From Ilex aquifolium (Eukaryota; Streptophyta; Magnoliopsida; Aquifoliales; Aquifoliaceae), in the NCBI GenBank assembly GCA_951799425.1, contig OX637393.1:6777744-6841743 (forward strand): DNA of 64,000 nucleotides. The letters are read 5' to 3'. Shown here piece after piece: positions 1 through 11,338 of the stretch (the stretch's first letter is position 1; each line of letters begins with the position of its first letter). The notes beneath the pieces were generated by a model. It did no database searches, was not told where the DNA came from, and was given only the letters and a program-made list of their open reading frames with translations. The position numbers and the translations under genes were made by a program.

Positions 1-35
1 TTACAAAATTATGACATTCTAAAGCAACAAACAAC

Positions 36-886
36 GTACATGCTTGAGCTAACTCTTATTTACCCCAAACATGTATTACATTACTAACTATAGTCGAGCA
101 CTAAATGTGTGCGATGATTCATGCACAATGAGCAAAATGACATATCTCTCCCCTGATGAACTCGAGATTTGTCTGGAAAGTCGAATATCCCACAGCGAGT
201 TGAACGCGGTGAACGAGGGTAGAACTCTTTTACACATGATCTGTTCACTCGTAGACTTTTGAACGAAGTCCTGTCACTCAAAAAGAAGGGTTAGAAGAGC
301 GTCGGAGTGTTTTTCGGTGTGATCCGTCTGACGGTCAAGTCAACGTTTGAGATATGGTTGAAAAAACACTGGGGTCAAGGTTTGCATACCTTAGACTTGG
401 GTTTTTAGAGTGTTATTTATACCTCTTTAGGAGCTAATCATTGCGGACAATTGGGTCCTTTGGAGAGAAGGCTCTCCATTGTCTCACTTGGAAGGCAATA
501 TGTGGTGCACAAACCTTAAGTAGAGTGCCTTCCTTTTCTCGTGACAGAAGCTTCTGCCTTTAATTCCCGGATCCCCGAGCATTTAATGCTCGGCTTTCTA
601 ACTTTGCCGAGTAATAAATATGTCTCATCCTTCTGTTGGGTCATTGAATGAGCCTTGGTTGTGGTTGTGCACGTGCCGGGGCATCTTCGTCAATTACCCC
701 AATAGATAAAGACTTCAATGTTTTGTACTTCGTGCACCTTTATTATTGGTTACTGAACAATCTTCCCTACCATTCTGACTGCCTTAGAAAAGGGGAATCG
801 ACGATTGACAGCCAACTCTGTTTCCAAGTCATGATAACTGTCAAAACAAATATTCACACTTCGGCGACGTGGAAGGCTTTGCACCG
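36..886. mobile_element. LTR-like module upstream of kinase A
   Basis: The module recurs at 34,590-35,400 and in part at 36,199-36,582. It includes a 'gacggtcaagtcaa' stretch, a 'gtgttatttatacctcttta' TATA-like stretch and a GC-richer tail, which is the look of a plant LTR. Short ORFs in it are not conserved as proteins. No TG...CA ends with a target-site duplication could be fixed, so the LTR identity is inference. An unusual non-autonomous element or an old promoter module remains possible. Confidence 0.4.
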
Positions 887-1170
887 AGAACACGTGTCAA
901 GCAGATAATGCTTTGGAGACCTAGGTGACAAGGACACGTGTCAAGCAACTGGGGATCCGAGGACCCAAGTGCCGAGGACACGTGTCAAACAGGGAATACT
1001 CTGGGGGACCTAAACGCCGAGGACACGCGTCGAGTGGGCAACGCCTTGGGGGTCACACACGCCGATGACACGTGTCAGTCACAAGGAACTCCGAGGGTAC
1101 CCACGTTGAGGACACGTGTCACTCCATGAAGGCTCCAAAGTTACTATTCCGAGAACACGTGTCGTCTCCC
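887..1170. repeat. G-box minisatellite A (7 units of about 44 bp)
   Basis: Seven tandem units each carry the palindrome GACACGTGTC or a one-base variant. The CACGTG cores start at 891, 935, 979, 1024 (CACGCG), 1069, 1113 and 1156, giving spacings of 44, 44, 45, 45, 44 and 43 bp. The unit between cores is much less conserved than the core. CACGTG is the plant G-box bound by bZIP and bHLH factors. The array is repeated twice upstream of kinase B. Confidence 0.9.
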
Positions 1171-3053
1171 TATCAATCTTCAAATATGTCCCATCACTAA
1201 ATATCATTTTACTATAGTTAATCAAGACCCAAGTACTCCTTAATCGAGAATGAAATACTCATTTTTCAATTATTAATATTACTGTCCAAATGGGACTACA
1301 AGTTCACAGCTACGAGACACTTTAAGACATTTTGTCAGCTTCTGCAGACTAATTCTTGAGGTTGGAATCACTTTCACATTAGAATAATGAATGTAGGGTG
1401 CCATTCATGGAAAATTTGAAAAAAGTGAGGAAAAGAGGCGTGGGGTTGGGGAGGAAGGAGACTTCTTTGCAAAAAAAATTCGTAAGAGTGTGAGGCAAGG
1501 CCAAAGACCAAATGTGACTCTCTTTTCTTAGATATTTCAATTATAAATCTCTTCCCACCGCCACCACTCTCCACCTGTGCAATAAAGTATTTCAGAAAAA
1601 TGCTCTTTACCCAAAAAAAAAAAATTTAATCTTTTACCCAAAAAAAAATATTAATTAAAGTCATTTATGATTGGGACCCTCACTAGATCTCATCAAACGC
1701 ATACATTCAGATTGAGATTTTTCCAAATCCAAACAATTCCATAAGTTTCAGTTGTGACTTTGATTTTTTCATATATTGACAAAAAAATGACCTTGTATTT
1801 TATTGCACTATGACCTTAATTTATTTATATTAACAAAACAACCCTACAATAACTTCCCAGCAAATTCCCGATGATTGTCGGTATCCTAAACTCATGACTA
1901 AGGCTCCTAATCTTGTACCCTCGTTGACTGTTGTAAAAAAAATAAAAGAAAAACCTAAAAATCAAGCTTCTTCAATTCATAAAATAAAATAAATAACTAA
2001 AGTTAAAATATCTTTCTAAAATCAAGCCCCTTCCCAAAAATAAGTTCATTCTTGAAATCAATCATGAAATAAACATTATACTGGCAATAGTCAAACACTA
2101 CATATATAATGATCGAAACCCAAATATCCCTTAATCGAGAATGAAATACTCACTTTTCGATTAAGGTTACGGTTAATAAAATGAACTTCCAAGTTCACAA
2201 TTATGAGGGTTTGAGAAATTTTTCAGCTTTTGTACAATGTACACTAATTCTTGAGGTTGGAATCACGTTTAGGGGAGTGGGGTGGGGGAGGACGCAGACT
2301 TCTTTGATTTGAAATTGGAGCCTTTTGGCCGTGTCTTTGGGGGCAGTCATATAAATATTTCACCAGCATAAAATACAAGACATCCATAATAGAGCTATTG
2401 CTATGGAAATTTTGCCATAAATTTATGATGAAATTTTATTCATAAGCTTTCAATCCTACGATTAAAACAAAGCCTAAAATCATGTCATTATGCCAAAAAA
2501 AAAATAATAATAAATAAAGTAGAATAATAATAAGACCGAGAAACATAAATAATGTAGAACAACAATCTTGCTTGAGCTAATTTATTTTTTCTAAGGGGCT
2601 ACGCTAGTTTAAATACTCAAATTTAATTTCGAATATTACTTGGATTGGAGTATCAAATTTTAAGAATCAATCCCAACCCAAACCCCAATCCGGTTTAAAT
2701 ACTCGTGTTCAACCCAATTTAATGTAAAAGAAAGGTAAATATTGCTGGGCAATTTTTTATTTTTCAACTCGTTTGGTTTGTATACTAGTGCGTAAGATTC
2801 AACTAAATTTGTTTCAAGATTACTTTATATTAGGTTTATATTATGAAATTTTTTGCTCCGCCACTGACTAACATCCTCAACTACATATTTGGTAGAAACT
2901 ACTACAATATTTGATAGTCTTAAACTAATTTTTCTTTAAAGGACTAGATGAAACCTTTTTTAGAAGAAAACAACTGTGGCCGATTGTGTTTTTTTTATCA
3001 CCGACTCTTGATAGTGGTGGTGTCATTACTATGACCAAAATAGTATTCTTGAC
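1171..3053. other. Non-coding upstream region of kinase A
   Basis: No convincing gene is present. The region is AT-rich and closely matches 36,870-38,728 upstream of kinase B, including 'aatcgagaatgaaatactca' twice within each copy (near 1,241 and 2,137). That suggests an old internal duplication. It probably held the promoter of the ancestral kinase gene, but I cannot point to a definite TATA box. Confidence 0.6.
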
Positions 3054-5243
3054 ATGAAGCTTCCTTCTGGCATCTCTATAAGTATCTTAGTCACCATCTT
3101 TCACCAATCAAGTCTTCTCTGCTACGTGAGTCCATATTCCAAACCTAACACCCTCATGAAGAAATTCATTTCTCTCTTTTCTGCCACACTTTCGTGGGCA
3201 AATAGTTTCATGGCTTGTTTTGCAAGGACCGAAACTAACTTAAACTTCGATCAATCAGCTCTTCTTGCCTTCAAAGCTCAAATCAAGTTTGACCCTCAAA
3301 ATATTTTGGTAAAAAATTGGTCCACCACCACCCCAATTTGCAATTGGATTGGCATCTCTTGTGGCGTTCGTCACGAAATAGTCACAGTCTTGAATCTTCC
3401 CAACATGGGTCTTAATGGCACCATATCTCCATATCTAGGAAATCTCTCATTTCTTGCTTCCCTCAGCCTCAATAACAACACTTTCCACGGCCATGTCCCC
3501 GAGGAGTTGGGTCATTTGCGTCGATTGAAAGAAATTGATTTGGGATACAACTCTCTTAGCGGGGAGGTTCCATCATGGTTTGGAATCTTACCAAAACTTG
3601 AAGTCTTGCTCATGCATTATAATAGTTTCACCGGTGTTATCCCGCCTTCCCTTGGCAACATCACTAGCCTTGTGGTGATGCGGTTATCTGGCAATCATCT
3701 ACAAGGACATATTCCAAAAGCAATTGGTAACCTTTCCAGCTTGAAAATACTGAGATTGGGAAATTACCAGCTTTCTGGTTCCATACAATTCATCTTCAAC
3801 ATGTCTTCATTGGAACAGATTATTCTTACATATAATATTTTATCGGGTCCCATCCCAGGAGATATATGTAGTCAACTACCTGATGTCAAAGAAATCTATC
3901 TTGATTCTAATCAGTTTCAAGGTCTTCTCCCATCCAATTGGTACAGATGTGGGAAGCTTCGGATTTTATCATTGTCCTATAACAAATTCACAGGCAGCAT
4001 ACCTAGAGGAATCGGTAACTTGACCATGCTGAAGAGTTTGGATCTTAGAGACAACACACTGAAAGGTAATCTCTGCATAATGTGTCAGTGTTATTGTAGC
4101 ATGTTCGTGTGTGCTTACAAACAAGGTGTTAGCGATGGCCACAGGCTTGGCCACACAATTGCATATAAGCTTAGTTGCATATTGTGTTAATTTGCCGACA
4201 AAATTCATTATAGTCATTAGATTGACCATGAGTCCCATCAAATGTTCAAATTTGGTGGAATTACTCAAAGCAGTATATGGAAACCAATTGCAGCACCCGA
4301 AACAAGGATCTGCCACTTCGAACGTTGAGTCTACCACCACAGACTTATCAACAAAACATAATAGACTCCCATGTAGTACTTGCCAAGAATGTAAGATTCC
4401 GATAATGGAAACTAACTACTCATGATAACAGAATACATAAATAATTTGTTAGCTTTGGTTTAATCTCCAACAATATATACAAAAAGATACTAAGGGGAAG
4501 AAGCTTATGGTCCACATTTTGGATATTGCAGGTGAAATCCCACATGAGATAGGCGATCTGAACTTGGAGGAATTATCCATGGCGAAAAATGGACTCGTCG
4601 GTGACATACCATCTTCTATTTTCAACACCACTTCTTTAAAGTTCCTTAATCTTGATCACAATAACTTGTCTGGGAGTCTACCATGGGATATGTGCTTGCA
4701 TGCTCCTAAGCTCGAGTTAATCTATATTAACCATAACAAGGCAATCACGGGAGGCATTCCCACAAGTATTGGGAACTGTACTTCGGTGGTGGTCCTATAT
4801 ATATGTAATGTACAGTAGTTTAGTCTCTATGGATTGAAAGAGTGTTGAGATTGGATCCATAAGCTAAACGGGTATAGTAGATTAATCAATTTTTTTTTCT
4901 TAATTGTAAAATTAAATAGTCATTCCTTACATGATTAGGAGTATCATGAATATGGCATTGATAAGATAATTGGCTATAAGTTAATAGTCAAACTTGCTAA
5001 GTTTTAAATTTAATTTTGGGCTTCTTTGATTAGTGATAGTCAAATTACGATCTAACAATACGTATAAAAAGTATATACCTAAAGGTATTGGGCATAAATT
5101 CCATCTTTATATTATATATATATATTTCATCTTCATAAATTCCATCTTCATTTCTCTAATCTCACTCTAAAATTGAACACAAGTGACCATGTGCAGGACT
5201 ACTAGTGTGTGTGTGTATATATATATACATATACATATACATT

Positions 5244-5299
<56 letters not shown>

Positions 5300-5384
5300 A
5301 TTAATAGCATTAACTTACCTTTTTTTTTTACAGTTTCAGGTGCTATTCGACAAGAAATTCGCAATCTTAAAAATTTGTATATAT

Positions 5385-5431
<47 letters not shown>

Positions 5432-7976
5432 TAGCATTAACTCTTCCTTTTTTTTTTTTTTTTTTTACATTTTCAGGTGCTATTCCACAAGAAATTGGCA
5501 ATCTTAACAATTTGAGTGATTTATCCATGGGTTTCAACCGCCTCAAGGGTCCAATTCCAACAGAAATTTTCAACATCACAACAGTCAAATTCATATTTCT
5601 TGAGAACAATCATCTTTCAGGCACTCTTCCATCAAGTATAGGCATTTGGCTACCTAATCTTAAAGAAATATATCTTGGATGGAATAATTTGAATGGAATT
5701 GTTCCCGAGTCTATCTCAAATGCTTCTAGAGTCACCAAAATATATTTCGGTGCCAACCAATTCTCTGGTACACTAGCCAAATCATTGGATAGCCTAGAAC
5801 TCCTTGAAGATCTTTTGTTGCCGGGTAAAAACTTTACTAGATAATCCTCATCTATGGAGTTAACCTTCTTCACTTCTTTGATAAATTGCAGACAACTAAG
5901 GGTATTGAGCGTATTTGGAAATCCTTTCAATGGCATTCTTCCAGTTTCCATTGGCAATCTCTCCACTTCTCTTTATACTCTCCATGCAAGCCATTGTGAA
6001 ATTAAGGGGAACATTCCTAAGGAGATCAGCAATTTAACCAATTTGGCATTCATGGACCTTGATCACAATGACATAGATGGATTGATTCCGCCGACAATCA
6101 AAGAGTTGTGGAAACTTCAAATTTTGCATCTTGAACAAAACAGAATACCAGGATCTATTCCGAGTGGTGTCTGCCATTTAAGGAACATGGGCTTTCTAGA
6201 TTTGCGCAAAAATGAGTTTTCTAACTCTATGCCAACATGCTTTGAAAATATTACTTCTCTAAGATACCTCTGTCTGGATTCCAATAAATTAACTTCCAGC
6301 ATACCCACAAACCTATGGAGACTCAAAGATCTTTTGGAGTTGAACTTGTCTTCAAATTCTTTAACCGGGTATATAGCACCAGAAATTGGAAGGCTTAAGG
6401 TTGTGACAAAAATAGATCTCTTGAGAAATCGGTTATCAAGTATTGTCCCTAGCACAATTGTAGGCCTACAAGGTCTGTCGATTCTATCATTAGCATATAA
6501 CAGATTGTAGGGACCCCTACCTAAGTCACTTGGAAAATTGGTAAGCCTAGAGTTTTTGGATTTATCTCATAACAATATCTCTGGAACGATTCCAAAGTCC
6601 TTGGAGGTGCTCTTGCTTCTTAAATACCTCAATGTATCTCACAATAAATTAAGAGGAGAAATTCCAAATGGTGGACCTTTTGCAAACCTCACTCATCAGT
6701 CTTTTTTTTCAAATGAAGATTTTTGTGGTCCACCTAGGTTGCTAGTGCCTCTCTACAAGAGTAGTTCTCTTAAAAGATCAAAGAAGAAAAGAATGCTTCT
6801 AGTTGCATATATCTCGCTAGCAATTGGATCTACGATTTTGGCCTTGGCCTTGATATTCTTTTTGATCAAACGAAAAAGGAGAAGTAATGTTCCCTATGAA
6901 AATGATTTGTTACCTGCAATAACCCATGGAAGAATTTCATACTACGAACTTCGACGTGCAACTCACGAGTTCAGTGAAATCAACTTGCTTGACAAGGGTG
7001 GCTTTGGTTCAGTTTACAAAGGAATTCTTACGGATGGGACGCATTTGGTTGTAAAAGTATTCAATCTTCAACTAGAAGGTGCATTCAAATGCTTTGATAC
7101 AGAATGTGAAGTATTGCGCAACCTTCGCCACAAAAATCTTACCAAAGTTATCAGCAGTTACTCTAATCTTGATTTCAAAGCAATAGTCCTCTAGTATATG
7201 CCCAATGGAAGCCTTGAGAAGTGGTTGTATTCCCATAACTATTTCTTGGACATCTTGCAAAGATTAGATATAGTGATAGATGTCGCACGTGCATTGGATT
7301 ATCTCCACCATGGCTACTCGAATCATGTGATCCATTGTGACTTAAAACCTAGCAATGTCTTGTTAGATGAACATATGGTTGCACATGTTAGTGATTTTGG
7401 CATTGCAAAATTACTAGGTGAGGAGAGTACTGCACTAACCAAGACTCTGGCAACATTGGGGTATGTTGCACCAGGTGACGCTTCGACCTTTTTAATTTAT
7501 ACCTTTTTTTGCGTTTGGATTATCTTTACAACTTTGGCTTTTTTTTTTTTTTTTTGCAATATAATCTCATACAAAGTGTAAAGTTCCTTACAAACATTAA
7601 AATTTTGCTGATGAATGTAGAGTACGGATTGGAAGGATTAGTCTCTACAAGGTGTGATGTTTACATCTATGGTATTATGTTGATGGAGACTTTTACAAGG
7701 ACAAATCCCTGTGATGAAAAGTTCACTGGAAATTTGAGCCTCAAGAATTGGGTGAATGACTGCCTACCAAATGAGATAATCCAAGTTACAGATGCCAACT
7801 TAGTAATGCCAAAAGACGAATACTTGACTCTGAAGTGCAATGTGTATCATCCGTATTGGAATTGGCTTTGAAATGCTCTACAGAATCACCTAAAAGAGAG
7901 GATTAGCATGAGGGAGGTTGTCGTAGCTCTCCAAAAGATTAGACTTCAATTTCTTGCAAAGTGTGAAAGGCCTTGA
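3054..7976 (+). pseudogene. LRR receptor-like kinase pseudogene A (LRR-XII type)
   Basis: This is the remnant of a membrane receptor kinase with extracellular leucine-rich repeats, a membrane segment near 6,795-6,865, and a cytoplasmic Ser/Thr kinase. Exon 1 (3,054-4,065) encodes a signal region, an LRR N-terminal cap ending CNWIGISC, and LRRs. Exon 2 starts at 4,532, exon 3 at 5,477 and exon 4 at 7,621, all joined in phase 1. A deletion of about 1.4 kb relative to copy B removes the end of exon 2 and its splice donor near 4,798. Stops occur at 5,842 (TAA), 6,508 (TAG, where B has CAG) and 7,192 (TAG, where B has GAG). The last exon has a 1-bp loss near 7,834 and a 1-bp gain near 7,895. HCDLKPSN and DFG are kept, but the glycine loop reads DKGGFG instead of GKGGFG. 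Family members act in pathogen or development sensing; this copy cannot make a receptor. Confidence 0.93.
5100..5476 (+). repeat. Duplicated splice-acceptor/exon start with TA and GA microsatellites
   Basis: The intron 2 acceptor and the first bases of exon 3 occur twice: at about 5,334-5,378 (GAIRQEIRNLKN) and at 5,471-5,514 (GAIPQEIGNLNN). Each is preceded by a TA run, a GA run, 'atagcattaact' and a T-rich tract. Copy B has only one such unit (42,340-42,470). The period is about 135 bp, consistent with unequal exchange or slippage through the microsatellites. Confidence 0.85.
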
Positions 7977-8941
7977 GACATGAAAGTATTGTTTGACATT
8001 ATCGTATAAATGCAAAGTAATATAACTGCTCACTCAAGCATGAGTCTAGACTTGCAGTAAAAATTCTATATGCTAACATCTTGATGTTGTTGCCACAGGT
8101 TGCAAGGTTTGACATGTGGAAGTTGCAGGAGTTACTACCAAAAATGTGTTATAAGATAATAATTAAGATTTATTGCTCGTCTGAAGTGAAGGTCATGGAA
8201 ATGTACTTTTGAAGTCTAAAACTATGGCATGATCTATCAAGTCATCAATTTTTTGGCTAATCCATTGTTGTTGATTATTCCTTCTCGAGTGATTTGGCTA
8301 TTAATGTTTAGAGGGAGGTGGGTGTGCCACAACACAATCAAAAGGATTTTTAGGAAAAATAACCATTTAGAAAAAGAATTGAGCAAGCTCGAAGTGAAGG
8401 TCACAGAGTGGAAGAGAGAATTCTCCATGAAAATAACATGGCTATAGACTCTGGGGAGAAAAGCATTTACTACAAGAGGGGGTCATAGCAATTATAACTC
8501 GTGTGATTCTCAATTTCAGAATACCAACTCCTAGAAGAAAAAAGTCATTTCCAAAGCGCTCTCATTTCAAATAGAATAAATATTGTATGTGCCATTAGCT
8601 GTCAGTTTTGCATGTTGCAGACCCATCTCCATGCAATGTTATTTGGTATGGATTTGTTTGCTTTCTATTTAAGACTATTCTACTTGTTGGTTTGTGGTCA
8701 ATAATGATAAGATACTTCTAAAACTGTTATTTGTGGTCAAAACTTATTTAATAAATTACGACCCAAAATTTGTTCATCCAAAATAATTTGTTGATAAATC
8801 CAATCACTAGACCTGTATCCATGAATAGCCAGAAAACTAGCTATTCCTGGACAACTTCAACCGAAGGATGGGTAAAAATTACTTGTGATGAGGCCTTGTA
8901 AGATAAACCAAAAATTACATGATCTGAATGTTATTTGTTGT
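7977..8941. other. 3' flank of kinase A
   Basis: No gene is recognised. The stretch matches 44,932-45,660 downstream of kinase B and contains likely 3' UTR sequence. The small open frame at 8,229-8,447 is not kept in block B and is probably chance. Confidence 0.6.
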
Positions 8942-8949
8942 GCTTTCAT

Positions 8950-9578
8950 CTATGAAGCACGGATACGGATACGGGATATGAGTACGATACGATACGGATA
9001 CGGCGATACGACAAAGTCTAAAAAAGTAGGATACGGGTACGGCAAAGATACGGCTATAATAAATTATTTTTATTATTTTTATTATTTTCAACCAACTTAA
9101 TACTTACATATAATAAGAAAAATTAGTAATTTTTTTTAGTTTCAAGAAAATATATATCGTATCGCTGTGATATATTCACAAAGTGAAGTGACAAATTAAA
9201 GGAATCAAAGCTAATATTTACCTAGTATTTAGAAGTAATTTTGCTAAAATTATAATATAATAACTTTATTTTATACTCTTTTGACATGTAATTGTAGATA
9301 ATACTTAAAAAACACTCATGTACCTTTGAAGTAATATGAATTTTTTGTTAATGTATTGTATGGTATGTGAATTCGAAAAGAGATGTTAAAAGTTCAACTA
9401 AAAAATTATATATGTTGCTCGACTACAAAAGTATCCGTGAAGTATTCTAATATTTAATTATTATCGGATACGTAGAAGGTGTATCCGATACGTATCCGAC
9501 GAGTATCCGACGAGTATCGTATCCGTAAAGTATCCGATACGGGTACGTCAACCTCAACGAAGTATCCGTGCTTCATAG
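8950..9578. mobile_element. hAT-type MITE with perfect 8-bp target duplication
   Basis: The terminal inverted repeats are CTATGAAGCACGGATAC at 8,950 and its exact complement ending at 9,578. Both sides carry the 8-bp duplication GCTTTCAT (8,942-8,949 and 9,579-9,586). Subterminal ends are packed with 'atacgg' or 'gtatccg' motifs, typical of hAT transposase-binding repeats. No coding capacity is seen in its 629 bp. Block B has the unoccupied site near 45,670, with a single GTTTTCAT, so insertion followed the A/B duplication. Confidence 0.92.
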
Positions 9579-9586
9579 GCTTTCAT

Positions 9587-10700
9587 TTACTCCGTAAACT
9601 CCCTGTTGGTAACACATTCTCACCAACAAAATAAGGGTGATTTGGAGGCCGATCTCTGGGCCCAATAGGATTCCCAAAAAAATCCACTCGTTAATTTTTT
9701 TTTGGATTAAGTTCTTATTGAAAAGTCAAAGCAATGGATATAACTAACCCTCTTTATGATTGCAAAAAATAATGATAATATCATCACCTAATTTAAACAC
9801 CTACTTATTCTAAAAAACTACTTCATCATAATGTATATTTTTATCCATAAACACAAAAAAAAAAAAATATAGGTACGCAATTAAATATATATATATACCT
9901 TCGAGCAAAAAAAATAACAGGTACGCAATAAAAATAAATAAAAAAATAACAGGTACGTAATAATTATCAAATAGATATACTAAAACACAGATCATTAATA
10001 TATCTACTTCTCCATAACACATATCGTAAGACAAGTACACTAAAACACATAACGTTATACAGGTACATTAAAACACAGATCGCTAATGTGTCTTTTTCTC
10101 CATAAAAATAAATCGTCAGACAGATACACTAAAACACAGATTGTCAGACAGGTACACCAAAAATACAGATCGTTAATGTACTTTCTTCTCCATAAACATA
10201 GATCATTAGATAGGTACACTAAAAAACACAGATCGTCAAACAGGCAAACTAAAACAAAGATCGTTAATATATCTTATTCTCTGTAAACACAGAAAATTAA
10301 ACAGGTACACTAAAATACAGATAGTTAATGTACCTTCTCTCCATAAACACAAATCGTCAGACATGTATAATAAAATACAGATCCTCAAAAGTCATCATAA
10401 TGTTCAAATAGCTTGGTTCACTAGTTTGAATTTTAAAACTGATAGACAACACCGCAAAAACCTCAACAACAAACACAAAAAAAAAAAAAAAAACTAACTA
10501 TATTTTAGGCTGAAATCATGTGATGGGGTCAAAATGGGTAATGAAAATCAGTAACTAACCAATCCTTTAACATTCCCGCTAACACAGGGATCCGCATTCA
10601 AATTTTTTCAAAAATCGAAGGACCTTTTTTTATACTAAAAATTCGGTAGAACTAAAGTTGGTTTACACACCAAATGAGGGACCCTAGCCTAATTAACTAA
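9587..10700. repeat. Block A-specific segment with irregular minisatellite
   Basis: This segment has no counterpart in block B, which joins directly near 45,722. From about 9,830 to 10,390 it holds diverged repeats built around 'aggtacactaaaacacagat' and 'ctccataaacacagatcgt', with irregular spacing of roughly 60-90 bp. A related 'aggtacgcaat' motif recurs near 9,871, 9,918 and 9,950. The short ORFs across it follow the repeat and are not genes. Confidence 0.7.
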
Positions 10701-10952
10701 AAAAAGAAAAAGTCTTGTGTACACAAACCTACTCATGTCAAGCCTAAAGATCTCAAATTACTTTAGCCGGAAAAACAATTACAACCATTTTGTTTATATA
10801 GTCAAATTATTGTCCATAGGGGTGTTAAGCAAATCGAGTTTGTCAACCTTTGATTACGTCATCATGCTTGAGGTCGAACCTAACTAAATAATCAACACTA
10901 GATTTTTCCTCAAGCTCAAGCTCAACTTACCAGAAGATTGTGAGCATACTAG

Positions 10953-11338
10953 CTTGTTTGGATGATCTTTGGGGGAAGGATTGGATTGGTTTCCCCAAAT
11001 TCTTCCAAATCAAACCCCCACCTTTGTTTTTATGGGATTTATTGACGAATCCAATCCATATCCGTGTTTGGTATGTAACCTATATATATGCGGAACTCAT
11101 GGATGTATCACCATTATCATCATATATTTATCCTATAAATGACTATATTATCCATTGACTAATTTAATTCATATTCATGTTTGTTTAATTCAGGGATAAA
11201 AATGATATTTGTCTCAATAATCCGAGTATGGCTTGACCATAACCCACCCCCTCATGGGTTTGATGAAACCCACATTCAAGGGTTTAAGGTATCGGATCGG
11301 GACTGTTGTTCATGGCTTGAAAAAGTCATCCAAACAAG
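10953..11338. repeat. Short inverted-repeat element, possible MITE
   Basis: CTTGTTTGGATGA at 10,953-10,965 is matched by its exact complement at 11,326-11,338. It sits between the end of block A and the start of block C. No target-site duplication was found, so it may be a truncated MITE or chance palindrome ends. Confidence 0.4.

Larger units (their letters stand above)
36..10946. repeat. Segmental duplication block A (partner of block B)
   Basis: This block aligns by eye, colinearly, with 34,590-45,957. Shared landmarks in order are the LTR-like module, the G-box minisatellite, the long AT-rich upstream region, the receptor kinase and its 3' flank. Homology ends sharply at the same point, just after a shared 'cagaagattgtgagca'. 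Block A differs from B by a 629-bp hAT insertion, an extra segment of about 1 kb at 9.6-10.7 kb, and a deletion of about 1.4 kb inside the kinase. Block B carries a tandemly repeated upstream module and a solo LTR that A lacks. Confidence 0.9.

Noticed and set aside
938..1129. Repeat protein encoded by the G-box array
   Set aside because: The frame follows the 44-bp repeat, which is not a multiple of three over successive units, and is not kept in the other two arrays.
887..1170. CRISPR array
   Set aside because: The host is a plant; units are contiguous with a palindromic core and related spacers, so this is a minisatellite.
5167..5507. RERERE- and YIYIYI-type open frames
   Set aside because: Translations of GA and TA microsatellites inside an intron.
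8229..8447. Small gene in the 3' flank of kinase A
   Set aside because: The frame is disrupted in the matching region of block B near 45,240-45,380.
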